NCBI GenBank assembly: GCA_039881145.1
Contig: JAYKKI010000007.1
Span: 45,198,501-45,262,500, forward strand
Direction of reading: 5' to 3'
DNA: 64,000 bases
Source: Druceiella hillmani
Lineage: Eukaryota; Arthropoda; Insecta; Lepidoptera; Hepialidae
Numbering within the stretch: the stretch's first letter is position 1; every line of letters starts with the position of its first letter. Below are positions 28,401 to 35,290 of the stretch, piece after piece. The position numbers and the translations under genes were made by a program. Under the pieces are notes generated by a model. That model made no database searches, had not been told where the DNA came from, and saw only the letters and a list, made by a program, of their open reading frames with translations.

Positions 28401-29213
28401 GCCCTTCCCGCCCAGTCCGACCCTGACTTCCTTCGACATAATTATTGATAATATAAAAATTAGTTTATCACAAAAGCAATTCTAGTGTTCTGATAAGTCT
28501 GTCAAATAAACAATAAATACTTATATCTCATAATAAGTCCTCTTCTTCGTAAACATAAACAACTTTACATAAGTAATGATATCGTTGAAGAAAATTGACG
28601 CAATAAACATTTTGAAACGTTTATTGATATGAATATTTAATGAGACTTACTATTTTTTTGTTAATAACATATTCTATTAAAACTTTAAATATTGTATATT
28701 TATAGTTTCACGACACTAAAATTATTAAAAAATGCTGAAAATAATTTATACGTTTATATCTTAAACAAATCCGAGTAAATATAATTTATAAATTTATACG
28801 TCATTACAAAATTATGTAACTATTAATATGTCTATGTAACTATTAATATGTCATTAAGGTCACGTTTGGGCAATTCGCGCCTCGCAAACGATAATGAAAA
28901 CTTACTAAATACTTTTTCAAACGCACCGCGGCCTTCAACTCTGTTTTAAATTTATATTTCTTTTTATTTGCTGCAACTCATTTCATTTTCAACAAAAATT
29001 TTATAACTAGTTTCCTTATGATTTATTTAATTATTTACGTAAAATAATTATAATATAATGGTAATAAAATAATTCATAATGACTATTTACTGAAACGTGT
29101 TTATTAGTCGTGTGCAGAATTTGGTGCATACAAAGCTCAATTCGTTGAAGTAATAATAAATACAAACTTACCTCAATATCAGGAATTTCTTTGCTTATTA
29201 AAACTGGCGCCAT
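990..29213 (-). CDS. DPYD: dihydropyrimidine dehydrogenase (NADP+), complete gene, 22 coding exons
   Basis: Cytosolic flavoprotein that reduces uracil and thymine with NADPH, the first and rate-limiting step of pyrimidine breakdown. Coding exons join as complement of 29172-29213, 27665-27775, 27225-27395, 25335-25496, 24663-24850, 23648-23774, 23135-23285, 22228-22397, 20953-21030, 18808-18940, 17719-17906, 16608-16814, 15343-15507, 12516-12668, 10718-10838, 8981-9064, 7960-8138, 5404-5580, 3794-4024, 2960-3024, 2763-2855 and 990-1086: 1030 residues against 1025 in human. Domain order: N-terminal two-cluster Fe-S domain (Cys 80, 83, 88, 92, 127, 131, 137, 141 and Gln 157), FAD glycine motif (about 192-197), NADPH glycine motif (about 337-344), FMN/pyrimidine TIM barrel (about 520-810) with catalytic Cys 667 in NLSCPHGMG, and a C-terminal 2x[4Fe-4S] ferredoxin domain (Cys 949-959 and 982-992). 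Known family dimers pass electrons NADPH-FAD-FeS-FMN. No frameshift or stop is present, so the gene looks functional. Confidence 0.97.
1255..1299. repeat. perfect hairpin, 19-bp arms, 7-nt loop
   Basis: ttcagctttgccatgtatc (1255-1273) is the exact reverse complement of 1281-1299. The loop is agccgcc. It is intronic in DPYD and is not flanked by a target duplication that I can see. Confidence 0.9.
2212..2503. mobile_element. MITE, Harbinger-like (TTA target duplication)
   Basis: A 292-bp element in DPYD intron 21. The ends aggtgctccctcaccagg (2212) and cctggtgagggagcacct (to 2503) are inverted repeats of about 28 bp. The flanks are TTA at 2209-2211 and 2504-2506. A 3-bp TTA/TAA duplication is the signature of the PIF/Harbinger superfamily. 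The interior has two copies of a unit of about 45 bp (gtaatattt..ga..caac...ggtaatcat.cag, about 2306-2396). No coding capacity. Confidence 0.75.
2763..2855 (-). CDS. DPYD: DPYD exon 21 (residues 968-999), C-terminal Fe-S motif 2
   Basis: Reads [20 protein letters not shown] then [10 protein letters not shown], the second CxxCxxCxxxC motif (Cys 982, 985, 988, 992). Ends phase 2 before donor gtaagt. Confidence 0.97.
2960..3024 (-). CDS. DPYD: DPYD exon 20 (residues 947-968), C-terminal Fe-S motif 1
   Basis: Encodes [20 protein letters not shown], the CxxCxxCxxxC ferredoxin motif (Cys 949, 952, 955, 959). Ends phase 2 before donor gtaagt. The next intron is only 104 bases. Confidence 0.97.
3025..3793 (-). 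other. DPYD intron 19 (0.77 kb)
   Basis: AT-rich, no recognisable element. A small hairpin agtacga/tcgtact with a 7-nt loop lies at 3203-3223. Confidence 0.8.
3794..4024 (-). CDS. DPYD: DPYD exon 19 (residues 870-946), linker helix region
   Basis: Begins [20 protein letters not shown] (human has SFGPYLEQRKKI). It continues [20 protein letters not shown] and [10 protein letters not shown], the conserved lead-in to the C-terminal Fe-S domain. Donor gtgagt, phase 0. Confidence 0.95.
4025..5403 (-). other. DPYD intron 18 (1.4 kb)
   Basis: No gene or intact repeat is seen. A short direct repeat, caatattgtcacaaactt, occurs near 5132 and 5168. Confidence 0.8.
5404..5580 (-). CDS. DPYD: DPYD exon 18 (residues 811-869)
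   Basis: Encodes [40 protein letters not shown] and [19 protein letters not shown], close to human [19 protein letters not shown]. Ends the barrel and starts the linker to the C-terminal ferredoxin domain. Donor gtaagt, phase 0. Confidence 0.96.
6071..7733. mobile_element. dispersed lepidopteran DNA repeat with short terminal inverted repeats
   Basis: The left end agggttctgta and right end tacggaaccct are 11-bp inverted repeats with one mismatch. The right subterminal part (gaccgacagacacatgag, then gattccgtttttcctttcgg) is a pattern I know as very common in moth and butterfly DNA. A CpG-rich block sits at 6655-6775. On the minus strand a 63-codon acidic Ser/Asp/Glu-rich frame (6358-6549, starts [14 protein letters not shown]) could be the N-terminus of a DNA-transposase relic, of piggyBac type or another. 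The superfamily is unresolved, and no target duplication was seen. Confidence 0.5.
7205..7283. repeat. tandem duplication, ~39-bp unit x2
   Basis: cttaactaaagatattgaag followed by tatggcctcattaa is repeated with small indels starting at about 7205 and 7243, inside the dispersed element. Confidence 0.8.
7866..7893. repeat. perfect hairpin, 12-bp arms, 4-nt loop
   Basis: atgaaattactg (7866-7877), loop ctga, then cagtaatttcat (7882-7893). Intronic, 67 bases from DPYD exon 17. Confidence 0.85.
7960..8138 (-). CDS. DPYD: DPYD exon 17 (residues 751-810), FMN phosphate motif
   Basis: Contains [20 protein letters not shown], then [20 protein letters not shown] and LQCGASILQ. The GIGGIDSG loop and the following Gly-Ala-Ser bind the FMN phosphate in the family. 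Donor gtgagt, phase 0. Confidence 0.97.
8139..8980 (-). other. DPYD intron 16 (0.84 kb)
   Basis: AT-rich. The 90-codon open frame on + at 8729-9001 overlaps exon 16 in antisense and shows no domain. Nothing else is seen. Confidence 0.8.
8981..9064 (-). CDS. DPYD: DPYD exon 16 (residues 723-751)
   Basis: Reads [20 protein letters not shown] then AIPWPAV. The Asn in INTVQG corresponds to the substrate-contacting Asn of human ATNTVSG. Ends phase 1 before donor gtaagt. Confidence 0.95.
9065..10717 (-). other. DPYD intron 15 (1.65 kb)
   Basis: No gene. Contains the perfect 22-bp hairpin at 9874-9924. Confidence 0.8.
9874..9924. repeat. perfect hairpin, 22-bp arms, 7-nt loop
   Basis: attaactcttaggaatttcc and two further bases (9874-9895) pair exactly with 9903-9924. 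The loop is cagcatt. It is intronic and transcribed on the minus strand as part of DPYD pre-mRNA. Confidence 0.92.
10718..10838 (-). CDS. DPYD: DPYD exon 15 (residues 683-723)
   Basis: Encodes [20 protein letters not shown] and [20 protein letters not shown]. The KLTPN motif belongs to the FMN barrel. Ends phase 1 in a Gly codon before donor gtaagg. Confidence 0.96.
10839..12515 (-). other. DPYD intron 14 (1.7 kb)
   Basis: AT-rich, no element recognised. A 20-bp tandem duplication (atttataaaaacttagaaag) lies near 10938-10980. Confidence 0.8.
12516..12668 (-). CDS. DPYD: DPYD exon 14 (residues 632-682), catalytic cysteine
   Basis: Contains [20 protein letters not shown]. Cys 667 is the proton donor equivalent to human Cys671. 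The active-site loop reads GESGMG where human has GERGMG. Starts [10 protein letters not shown]. Donor gtactg, phase 0. Confidence 0.97.
13267..13455. repeat. compound (TA)n/(TACA)n microsatellite
   Basis: About 190 bases of TA dinucleotides interrupted by TACATA and TATACA units. Open frames reading Ile-Tyr repeats on both strands are artefacts of this tract. Confidence 0.95.
14240..14510 (-). mobile_element. fragment of a lepidopteran retroelement tail (LINE/SINE-like)
   Basis: gctagctatgcccgcgactt at 14243-14262 matches a motif found all over lepidopteran genomes at the end of abundant retroelements. The following 250 bases are diverged. Family and exact limits are uncertain. Confidence 0.45.
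15343..15507 (-). CDS. DPYD: DPYD exon 13 (residues 577-631)
   Basis: Encodes [40 protein letters not shown] and [15 protein letters not shown], part of the FMN-binding barrel. Donor gttagt, phase 0. Confidence 0.97.
15508..16607 (-). other. DPYD intron 12 (1.1 kb)
   Basis: AT-rich. No element or conserved frame is seen. Confidence 0.8.
16608..16814 (-). CDS. DPYD: DPYD exon 12 (residues 508-576), start of FMN/pyrimidine barrel
   Basis: Contains [40 protein letters not shown] and KSFGLDK. The Lys in VTKSFGLDK corresponds to a conserved FMN-contacting Lys of the family. Donor gtaagc, phase 0. Confidence 0.97.
17318..17363. repeat. long interrupted hairpin, 15+6 bp
   Basis: aagaaccaggtaatt (17324-17338), one base g, then aattaactggttctt (17340-17354), paired with one mismatch. 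After a 3-nt bulge the stem continues as ctgtag (17318-17323) against ctacag (17358-17363). Confidence 0.8.
17440..17606 (-). pseudogene. decayed tandem copy of DPYD exon 11 3' half plus intron
   Basis: Sequence ending at 17606 repeats sequence ending at 17775 with an offset of 169. It includes the last ~57 bases of exon 11 (gtttaccgattccac shared exactly), the splice donor acctgcaaata and intron bases. Read on the minus strand the copy begins VESVN like the exon, then has substitutions and a one-base deletion that breaks the frame. It has no acceptor and so cannot be a spliced exon. Within it, agaaaaaccttagc...cttaacca is itself duplicated (about 17453-17515). Confidence 0.8.
17719..17906 (-). 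CDS. DPYD: DPYD exon 11 (residues 445-507), FAD-binding end of NADPH/FAD domain
   Basis: Contains [37 protein letters not shown] and [13 protein letters not shown]. The GGD motif closes the FAD site. The 3' half of this exon plus adjoining intron has a decayed second copy 169 bases downstream, at about 17440-17606. Confidence 0.96.
17907..18807 (-). other. DPYD intron 10 (0.9 kb)
   Basis: Contains a LINE reverse-transcriptase fragment (about 17965-18170, -). The remaining part to 18560 is GC-richer than its surroundings and may be more of the same element, but I cannot assign it. Confidence 0.75.
17965..18170 (-). mobile_element. LINE reverse-transcriptase fragment (palm/thumb region)
   Basis: Minus-strand translation gives [35 protein letters not shown], then after a frame shift [18 protein letters not shown]. 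This matches the region just after the (Y)ADD catalytic box of insect non-LTR retrotransposons, where SKTKVM is typical. The YADD itself is degraded (HSTND). Broken by a frameshift, so non-functional. Confidence 0.7.
18808..18940 (-). CDS. DPYD: DPYD exon 10 (residues 401-445)
   Basis: Encodes [20 protein letters not shown] and [20 protein letters not shown], as in human FVRTEQDETGKWNEDEDQ. Ends phase 1 before donor gtgaga. Confidence 0.95.
18941..20952 (-). other. DPYD intron 9 (2.0 kb)
   Basis: AT-rich. No gene, repeat family or conserved frame is recognised. Confidence 0.75.
20953..21030 (-). CDS. DPYD: DPYD exon 9 (residues 375-400)
   Basis: Short exon encoding [20 protein letters not shown] then IIKDGR, matching human [20 protein letters not shown]. 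Acceptor gcag, donor gtaaaa, phase 0. Confidence 0.95.
21031..22227 (-). other. DPYD intron 8 (1.2 kb)
   Basis: A small inverted pair, tcaaaatttcttt (about 21368) and aaagaaattttga (about 21442), encloses 60 bases. Otherwise no element is seen. Confidence 0.7.
22228..22397 (-). CDS. DPYD: DPYD exon 8 (residues 318-374), NADPH-binding motif
   Basis: Reads [20 protein letters not shown], then [20 protein letters not shown] and [15 protein letters not shown]. The GAGDTAMD glycine motif is the NADPH-binding Rossmann loop. Donor gttagt, phase 0. Confidence 0.97.
22398..23134 (-). other. DPYD intron 7 (0.74 kb)
   Basis: No element recognised. Short direct repeat aagtccataaaaaatt.tatgattga near 23001 and 23038. 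Confidence 0.75.
23135..23285 (-). CDS. DPYD: DPYD exon 7 (residues 268-318)
   Basis: Contains [20 protein letters not shown] and [17 protein letters not shown], the conserved stretch between the FAD and NADPH halves. Ends phase 1 in a Gly codon before donor gtaact. Confidence 0.96.
23286..23647 (-). other. DPYD intron 6 (0.36 kb)
   Basis: Contains an inverted repeat at 23370-23456 that occupies a quarter of the intron. Confidence 0.8.
23370..23456. repeat. inverted repeat, ~25-30 bp arms
   Basis: aataattgaattaatattca with cacaaagagt (23370-23399) is matched on the other strand by 23424-23456 with one mismatch and a small indel. The spacer is about 24 bases. Possibly a foldback or MITE remnant. 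Confidence 0.75.
23648..23774 (-). CDS. DPYD: DPYD exon 6 (residues 225-267)
   Basis: Completes the split Ser codon and reads [20 protein letters not shown], then [20 protein letters not shown], as in human [20 protein letters not shown]. Donor gtatct, phase 0. Confidence 0.96.
23775..24662 (-). other. DPYD intron 5 (0.89 kb)
   Basis: AT-rich, no element recognised. ccgctaatataat is duplicated near 24582 and 24601. Confidence 0.75.
24663..24850 (-). CDS. DPYD: DPYD exon 5 (residues 163-224), FAD-binding motif
   Basis: Starts [13 protein letters not shown] and contains the Rossmann motif [20 protein letters not shown], then [14 protein letters not shown]. Ends in the first two bases of a Ser codon (phase 2) before donor gtgaga. 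Confidence 0.96.
24851..25334 (-). other. DPYD intron 4 (0.48 kb)
   Basis: Direct repeat tattctaagaatatctgaaa at about 24882 and 24919, with a short TA tract. Nothing else is seen. Confidence 0.8.
25335..25496 (-). CDS. DPYD: DPYD exon 4 (residues 109-162), second Fe-S cysteine set
   Basis: Encodes [20 protein letters not shown], then [14 protein letters not shown], giving Cys 127, 131, 137 and 141. Gln 157 in NIGGLQQF corresponds to the unusual Gln ligand of the second cluster in mammalian DPD. Donor gtatgt, phase 0. Confidence 0.97.
25590..26150 (+). mobile_element. LINE ORF2 C-terminal fragment
   Basis: Plus-strand translation starts [20 protein letters not shown] and continues [20 protein letters not shown]. 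After frame shifts it reads [19 protein letters not shown]. This is the post-RT C-terminal region common in insect RTE-like LINEs (consensus MWCWRRMLRIPWTAKRTNESIL-like). Several stops and shifts make it a relic. It is the segment that would follow the fragment at 17965-18170 in an intact element, but lies in the opposite orientation. Confidence 0.8.
26590..26890 (+). mobile_element. mariner transposase 3' fragment
   Basis: Translation in shifting frames gives [33 protein letters not shown] or [18 protein letters not shown], then [12 protein letters not shown]. This fits the mariner C-terminus around LxHPPYSPDLAPxDYxLF, RFNDDxEVKxAV and FFxEGIxKL. The third catalytic Asp region (SPDLAP) is partly kept. 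Frameshifts and stops make it dead. Confidence 0.7.
27225..27395 (-). CDS. DPYD: DPYD exon 3 (residues 52-108), first Fe-S cysteines
   Basis: Carries [19 protein letters not shown] and the motif [13 protein letters not shown], giving Cys 80, 83, 88 and 92 for the two N-terminal [4Fe-4S] clusters. Acceptor tacag, donor gttagt, phase 0 at both ends. Confidence 0.97.
27665..27775 (-). CDS. DPYD: DPYD exon 2 (residues 15-51)
   Basis: Begins [13 protein letters not shown] after a tttag acceptor and contains [11 protein letters not shown], matching human KHWKRNPDKNC. Donor gtaagt, phase 0. Confidence 0.93.
27849..27868. repeat. 20-bp perfect palindrome
   Basis: cgcgttttttaaaaaacgcg, self-complementary with no spacer, in DPYD intron 1. 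Confidence 0.9.
28339..28409. repeat. GC-rich 35-bp tandem repeat x2, G-rich on the transcribed-sense strand
   Basis: cttctaaccatcccatctaa with cccgggcccttccc occurs at 28341 and 28376. On the minus strand, which is the DPYD sense strand, this gives GGG/GGGG/GG runs, so the pre-mRNA could form a G-quadruplex. It stands out against the very AT-rich intron. Confidence 0.8.
29172..29213 (-). CDS. DPYD: DPYD exon 1 (start codon, residues 1-14)
   Basis: ATG at 29211-29213. It encodes [14 protein letters not shown], close to the human N-terminus MAPVLSKDSADIE, which fixes the start. Ends GAG before donor gtaagt, phase 0. Confidence 0.95.
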
Positions 29214-29364
29214 ATTAAATTTAGAAGAATAAACACTTAACTACACTTTTATTTAAGAAAATAATATCTATTAATTTATAGAAATAGAGGATAAAATAAA
29301 AAAAAAAATATATATATATATAACCGATTTAACTCCCCAGTGTAGTGGAGTTGCACACTGGCGA

Positions 29365-29380
29365 CTACGCACTGACTTGC
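29365..29380 (-). promoter_or_regulatory. candidate DPYD initiator (TCAGT)
   Basis: TCAGT on the minus strand at 29371-29375, the arthropod initiator consensus, lies 158 bases upstream of the DPYD ATG. It sits in a short GC-richer block (29335-29410) that looks like a core promoter. No TATA box at the right distance is obvious. Confidence 0.3.
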
Positions 29381-29668
29381 TGGCTAGTGGCCATGAAGAA
29401 CGCTAAGAACGTTCAAAGTAATATGAAATGTTGCATCGCCTACGTCACGTATTATATCTTATCTTTCAGCACTAGAGTAGAACATTGATATTATAATTTT
29501 ATGTATTGTTAAAAATGATCGAGATTTTTTTAATATTGCAACATTTGAGAGCGAAAATGGTACTATTTAAGTCCATATACATAATTAAGTACTTTAAATC
29601 GTAATTTCTCACAAAGAAACAAAAATCAATGATGATGAGTTCTACATGTCACACGGAACAATAACCAC

Positions 29669-30190
29669 TTGGTTGGAACAAGTACTCGTTCCAGCCGTAC
29701 TCGTTTTTTTATAAAAAACTTTTATTTTTCCATTTTTAGTGCCTATGATATCCTAAGTTACCCAGAATGTCACGAACGTGCGATGAATTCAATAACAATA
29801 ATATATCATTTATTGGAACGGAACAGACGTTTGCAGCGTATTTTCATGCGTACTAACAAGACATGTGGAGAAAATAATATCTTTCCGGAACTTATAAAAC
29901 ATTGCGGCTACCAAGTACATGAGTGGTATGCAAAATTCTTAACAAACATAACAGATAATGGAAAGATGCCGGTTACCTTCAAACGAGCTAAAATAACAGC
30001 CATTATCAAAGCCAGCGATAGAACAGACAGCTACCGATCATTTACACTATTAACCGTGATCTATAAGCTTCTCGAGCAAATAATAGATATATCTAAGTTT
30101 ATCATGCCATTGTAAAGAAGGGCAAATCTCAAGAGCAGGCGGCATTTCAGCCACCCAGTCAAATACTTGTTTATCATCATGGATTGTAGC
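29669..30190 (+). mobile_element. LINE reverse-transcriptase relic (Jockey-like)
   Basis: A 148-codon open frame on + (29669-30115) contains GENNIFPELIKHCGYQVHEW, VTFKRAKITAIIKASDRTDS and YRSFTLLTVIYKLLEQII. These correspond to RT domains 0-2 of Jockey-clade LINEs (PGxDNIxPE, FKRAKxIAIxKPGK, YRPISLLSVxYKLLERII). After the stop, SQEQAAFQPPSQ resembles the QAGFRPxRS motif. The RT catalytic YADD is absent. It begins about 0.3 kb upstream of the DPYD promoter, in divergent orientation. Confidence 0.8.
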
Positions 30191-33100
30191 CTCACCTACA
30201 GCACTCACCTAAACAATGTCGGAGCCAAACTAAATTTCAGCAATAACGGCCCTGACGCTCATATATTAACCAGCAGAATACTTGTTCCTATGTGGATAAA
30301 GATCGTGTACATTTTAGCTGAATCAAACCATACGTTTGATCTATAGGTGTATAAGACTTACTGCTATGCACTGGATTCAGCAACATTACTTCACTAAGCC
30401 TACAACATCTCCAAAAAAAACGGAGATGTAACTATATATAGAATAATCCTCAACTTTCGGAATCCATCAGCCGATGTAGCCCACGAACTATGCTCGAAGT
30501 AAAACCTAAATGGACCCCGGTCTAAAGAATGTTATCTCCATACCTGAACCATCCGACCAATTTTAGCTGAATATGTGAGCCCTAACCCTTGGGTTTGACC
30601 CACCCCCTATTGTCTGATGTACTCTCAAACGCTTAAGGGACGGAATTGGCTATTGGGCTCACTTACGGAAAGAATGAATGAGTAAACTGAGACATGTGAA
30701 TGCAGATACTTGAAGCAGACAGTCCAAAGGACTATTCTAGAACGTCATCTAACAAAATACGAGGGGTAAGCGGTAGATTTTAAAATTCTCAAGAGCGTAA
30801 CTGTGGAATACCTAAGAAAATTAAAATGTAAAATGTGCCTAGATAAAGCAAATTACATCACTAACAGACGATTAAAAAAATAAACAAAGTTCAAAAACAG
30901 AAATTGTCTTCCGAAAACAATGTAATTGTGATATTTTTCTAAAAATTTCTTAAAAACAACATTGTGTAATAGTTTACTTTGAAGCTTTAATAACTACTCA
31001 TTAATAACGTATTAATTTATTAAATCAGTATATTGAATTCTATACACATCATATTTATACAACCCATTCAAGATCACATTTCGATTGTTAGGCACGGAGT
31101 TTACTTGTTAATATTTTTATAAAAAGAATATAAGGACAGTGGCCAATTAGTTTCGGCATTTGGAAAATACAGTCTTGGGTGACCTAAAAAACGTCGATCG
31201 AAATTGCGAAAAATATCTTCCAAGATCATCAACATCGCCATCATATCGATCAACATCGACATGTACATATAGAAGATCACCAGATTTCATCACCAGTAGT
31301 TAATAAATGTTTATGCAAATATTTTTAAGACAAATACTTTGTTCTTGATAGTTTTCCTATTATCTGAAAGAGCTCGCGTGACAGATACAAAGAAATATTT
31401 ATACCATATAAGAATGAAGAGAAGCGGAACGTTTTTAGTGCCACTAATAGAATTAAATCTATCAAAATGCCTCACAAACCGGCTGAATATTTCCAGATGA
31501 AAATCCCCAAGAAAATAATACGCGGTTTAAATTGGTTCGAAAACGGTACCAATATTTCTTCTGCAGGTGGAAATGTAGTTATGTTTCGTTCCAAGAAAAA
31601 AAAAATACGTGTTCACTGGATCAGTAAAGTATGTAGATCGTTATCGAAATGTTCAAAAATAAATGTGATGAAATGAAAAAAAGTTTCCATACGCAAGTAT
31701 TAGGCAAGAGTTATCTCATTCTCTTTATAATTTCCATTTATTCCCATGTGACTTCTTCCTCTTCTCGAAAAAACTGTGACTTTAAAAATCATTTTTATAA
31801 CTTCGAGGAAAATCTTAACATCTCTGTAAAAGGCGTAAATATTTATTACGATAGATATTCTAAATGCATCAAGTCACGATTTACATTTACAAAAAAAATT
31901 GATAGTTTTGCCAGTAGATCGTTTTATTAATGAAAATACATAATGTCATGCAAGTGAACAAAATACATATGAAAAAGTAGGCGCATCGTATGAAAACAGG
32001 ATAATAGGCAAAGTTTCTAAGCTTCGATCATGTGTCGTTAAAGCGAAAAAATTTAAACTCTAATACAGAAAAGTTGCAGAATAGAATTTAACTTAAATCG
32101 AAAGGCCATAATTTTCCTTTAATGTGAAACCTACAAAAGATACGCCTACTCGTATTCTAAATTTGTAATATTTGTCGTTTTCTCATACTGTTTTTTCTCT
32201 GATTTTAAAATTAAATCTGTATAATGACACAGTTTAGAAGCTTAGTCTTTCGTGTAAGTATCACGACACGTTTTGATGATAAGATAACAGAATTGAGAAT
32301 ACGAACTGTACTTGGGGGCCAGACTATTTAACAGTCAACAACTTGCCAAGGTCACCCTCCTTGTTTCATAAACAAACGTTTTATTATGGCGTGATAATAA
32401 CGTTACATTATACAAATTTATTAGAGAATCGACACACGAGTGTGAGGTGCGCTATAAAATTTATTACATTTCATAATATTTTTTTCAACAATTTATTTTA
32501 GTTTATTGATCAGTATACATACCGTAACATTATGTAGCAGCAACCCTATTTTTTTTTATATGTATCTAATATAAGATAAATTTTGAATTATTTACGTATA
32601 AGAAAAAGATATTACTTAGACTCGTTATAGATCTTCTAGGATAAAAGTGATATTAAATATTGTTTCGAGAAACAATTTCGTTCCTAGAATTTTCCACTTT
32701 GACTGACCTCAATGTTATAAAAACCTTATTTAACCCATCTAATTCCATATTTCGGATCATTTTTACTACAGATGTGTAGCTTCATTTCATTTCCAATTTC
32801 GCTCGCTGGATCTAGTAATATACGAAAATAATAGATCTGCTGGAAAATATAGCACATAAAACTTCCACCAAATGAAACATTTTAATACAGGAATCATAGA
32901 GGTCAAAAGAACACTGGAGTCAACATAAAAAATTGACAACAAATTTAAGTATATATGTCAACAGTAGACGACATCGGTTATTTTTCGCCGTATTGGCTTC
33001 ATTATACAAAAATTACACTTTTCACAATTAAAATTAATGTAATGAAGTTATTCAATGCCGTGTAACAACGAAAAATATGAAAATAATGTCTCACAAAAAA

Positions 33101-35160
33101 TGGCTCTAAGACAGATTGCGATAAAATTTAACAGGGAGATATAGTCAATAATATTAAAAAAAAATCATGTGTGCAATTCACACATGGTAGAAGTGAAACC
33201 TTCAAAAATTTTAATTTTTAAGTTTAATATCAATTTTTAATTTTGATAAAAACTAAAATAATTAGAAAAGTTTTTATAATTCTCCCTCCCCTCCCCTTCC
33301 CCTTCCCAAACACACGTAGTTTTATTCTATTAAGTACGAAGCGGCCAGTAATATTCATGTATACGAAAAAATTAGATTTTTTGGCCAAATCATTAAAACT
33401 ATTTTTCCGAATTTAACCAAAAACAATAGGTACCATCTACGCAAGAAAAAAAGTCTTAAATTTATCCAGTTCGAACCTAATAAGTTTTGTTTTTATTGAA
33501 CATAACTTTTAATTGAAGAACATATGCGTATCTACGTAAGTACATACTCACAGACCTTGATGTGACTCGTGCTTATCCTCTATCATTTTGCTCTAAAACA
33601 CTCCCTCACTGACAGCGTCAAGCCGAAATTTAAAATAGTAATAAAGCTTTTATTATTCAGCATATCTTCAACGGGAGAGAACATAGTTTGGGAATATCTT
33701 TTCGTTAGTGTGGAGTATAGTGGAACAAGTTTCACTATACAAATTTTGAAAAAAATAGTGATATTATAAATATAACTCACAGAAAAAGTATCATACTTCT
33801 AAAAATGATAATTATCGATCGGTAATTATTGATTGAATACCACATAACATGCATGATGGACAGGATACTCGACGCGCAAGTCAACTTAATTAACTCACTT
33901 ATATTTATTTAATTTTTTTTTGGATTAGTATATCTACATATATTAAACAGTGTGTATACTTATTTCAAATCTTAAAATATTTTAACTTGAAAATAATAGG
34001 TATCTAATTAATATAAAATTGTTTTTTTTTTATTTTATTTACTTGTAATGTGAAGTGGGAGTTAATTTTGTACGTACGTACTGAATTGACATATAGTTTC
34101 ATGATTAAGAATTTGTGAAGATATTTTATATGAAAATTGAAACTAATTTTAGTAAATTTGAAATGAATGAATACTTTTGTCGATGGATGAATCTTATGAC
34201 CACTGTAATTTGTAAGCTGTCTGTTTGTTGGCTGCGAAACTGATGGAGATTATTCATTAATCAATGTTATCAATTGAAAAAATAACTGAACGAATAGGTA
34301 ATGGCAAAGACGTTTACCTTGTTTTGATGTGAAACATCTAATGGTACGTTTAAATGAGATTAGAGATATGTAACTCATGAGTGAGAGATATAAAAGATAT
34401 AGCTCATATATTATGATCATATCTAACACTCGCTCACATCAAAATGTATCAGTATGTCACAGCTCGGGAACGATCGGCGTCTTTTTCGTTTTATCAAATC
34501 AATCATTTCACTCACTCGTCACGTCGTGAAAATAGATATAAAAACATATGTTTTGATGTTACATGAAAGAGAAAGAGAACAATCGGTCTATTTGTCGGAA
34601 CTGAAGCTATGTAGATCATGTAGCTACTCGTGATTGAATGTGAACGCTGTGCTAAATGGAGTTAAAGTATACTTTTGTTCGCACAAAATATATGCGTAAA
34701 CAAACATTTTTTTGTTTTATTTCAAAATTCTAATTTATAAATAGATATTTTGATTTTTTTTAAATATGCCAACCTATTCCAACTTATTTAATTACCATTA
34801 AATTTATTTTTATATAATTTGAATTTAGGTTGACAGTCCTAAATCCAGAGCATATACCTAAATCTAAAACCTGCAAAGTATGAAACAAATACAAGCGGAT
34901 ACTCTTAGAATTTTTTTTTAATTTTCAAACAATAGTGCATGATGTTCAGTCATTACTTATTATCACCACGTTGTATGACCATTGCCCAATATATGCGCAA
35001 TAAATCATTTCATTTATAATTCGAGTACTGAGATACTGAGCTAAAGATATAAATGAGTGATATATACATATCTTTCCAATCAAATGATATATATATATAT
35101 ATATCACTCTTTACTTTCCACTGATACATTTTATGCACCTCTAATTAAAACGTTCTGATG
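30191..35160. other. intergenic, no recognisable gene
   Basis: 30191-30700 is less AT-rich and may be more of the LINE relic (stops in every frame). Two overlapping open frames at 31467-31930 (69 and 93 codons) show no domain. A pyrimidine-rich cctcccctccccttccccttcc run lies at about 33284-33306. 34320-34640 holds repeated actcatgagtgag/ctcgctcac-type segments. 35040-35110 has an imperfect inverted repeat around gagtgatatata. Confidence 0.6.
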
Positions 35161-35178
35161 ACACGTCGCGGCGTGCCA

Positions 35179-35290
35179 TTCGTCCAGTCTCGCGTCTTGT
35201 CAGTTCTTTACGTCTTAATTCGACCAACTTCACGCCTTGTCGACTCTTTCCGACTTAATTCGGCCATCTTCGCGTCTTCTCAGCTAACAG
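35179..35290. repeat. CpG-containing 40-bp tandem repeat, ~2.8 copies
   Basis: Units start ttcgtcca (35179), ttcgacca (35219) and ttcggcca (35259), each followed by cttcRcgYcttgtc and a cgNcttaa end. The period is exactly 40. Compositionally unlike the AT-rich flanks. Confidence 0.85.

Larger units (their letters stand above)
27776..29171 (-). other. DPYD intron 1 (1.4 kb)
   Basis: Contains a 20-bp palindrome (27849-27868), a GC-rich 35-bp tandem repeat (28339-28409) and a 21-bp tandem duplication (tatgtaactattaatatgtc, about 28814-28856). A first intron of this size in insects often carries regulatory elements, but none is identified. Confidence 0.8.

Noticed and set aside
31467..31930. Two overlapping plus-strand open frames (69 and 93 codons)
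   Set aside because: No domain, no splice context and a lysine-rich composition expected from AT-rich DNA. Left as unassigned.
33280..33310. Pyrimidine-rich run as a splice acceptor tract
   Set aside because: No coding exon follows on either strand.
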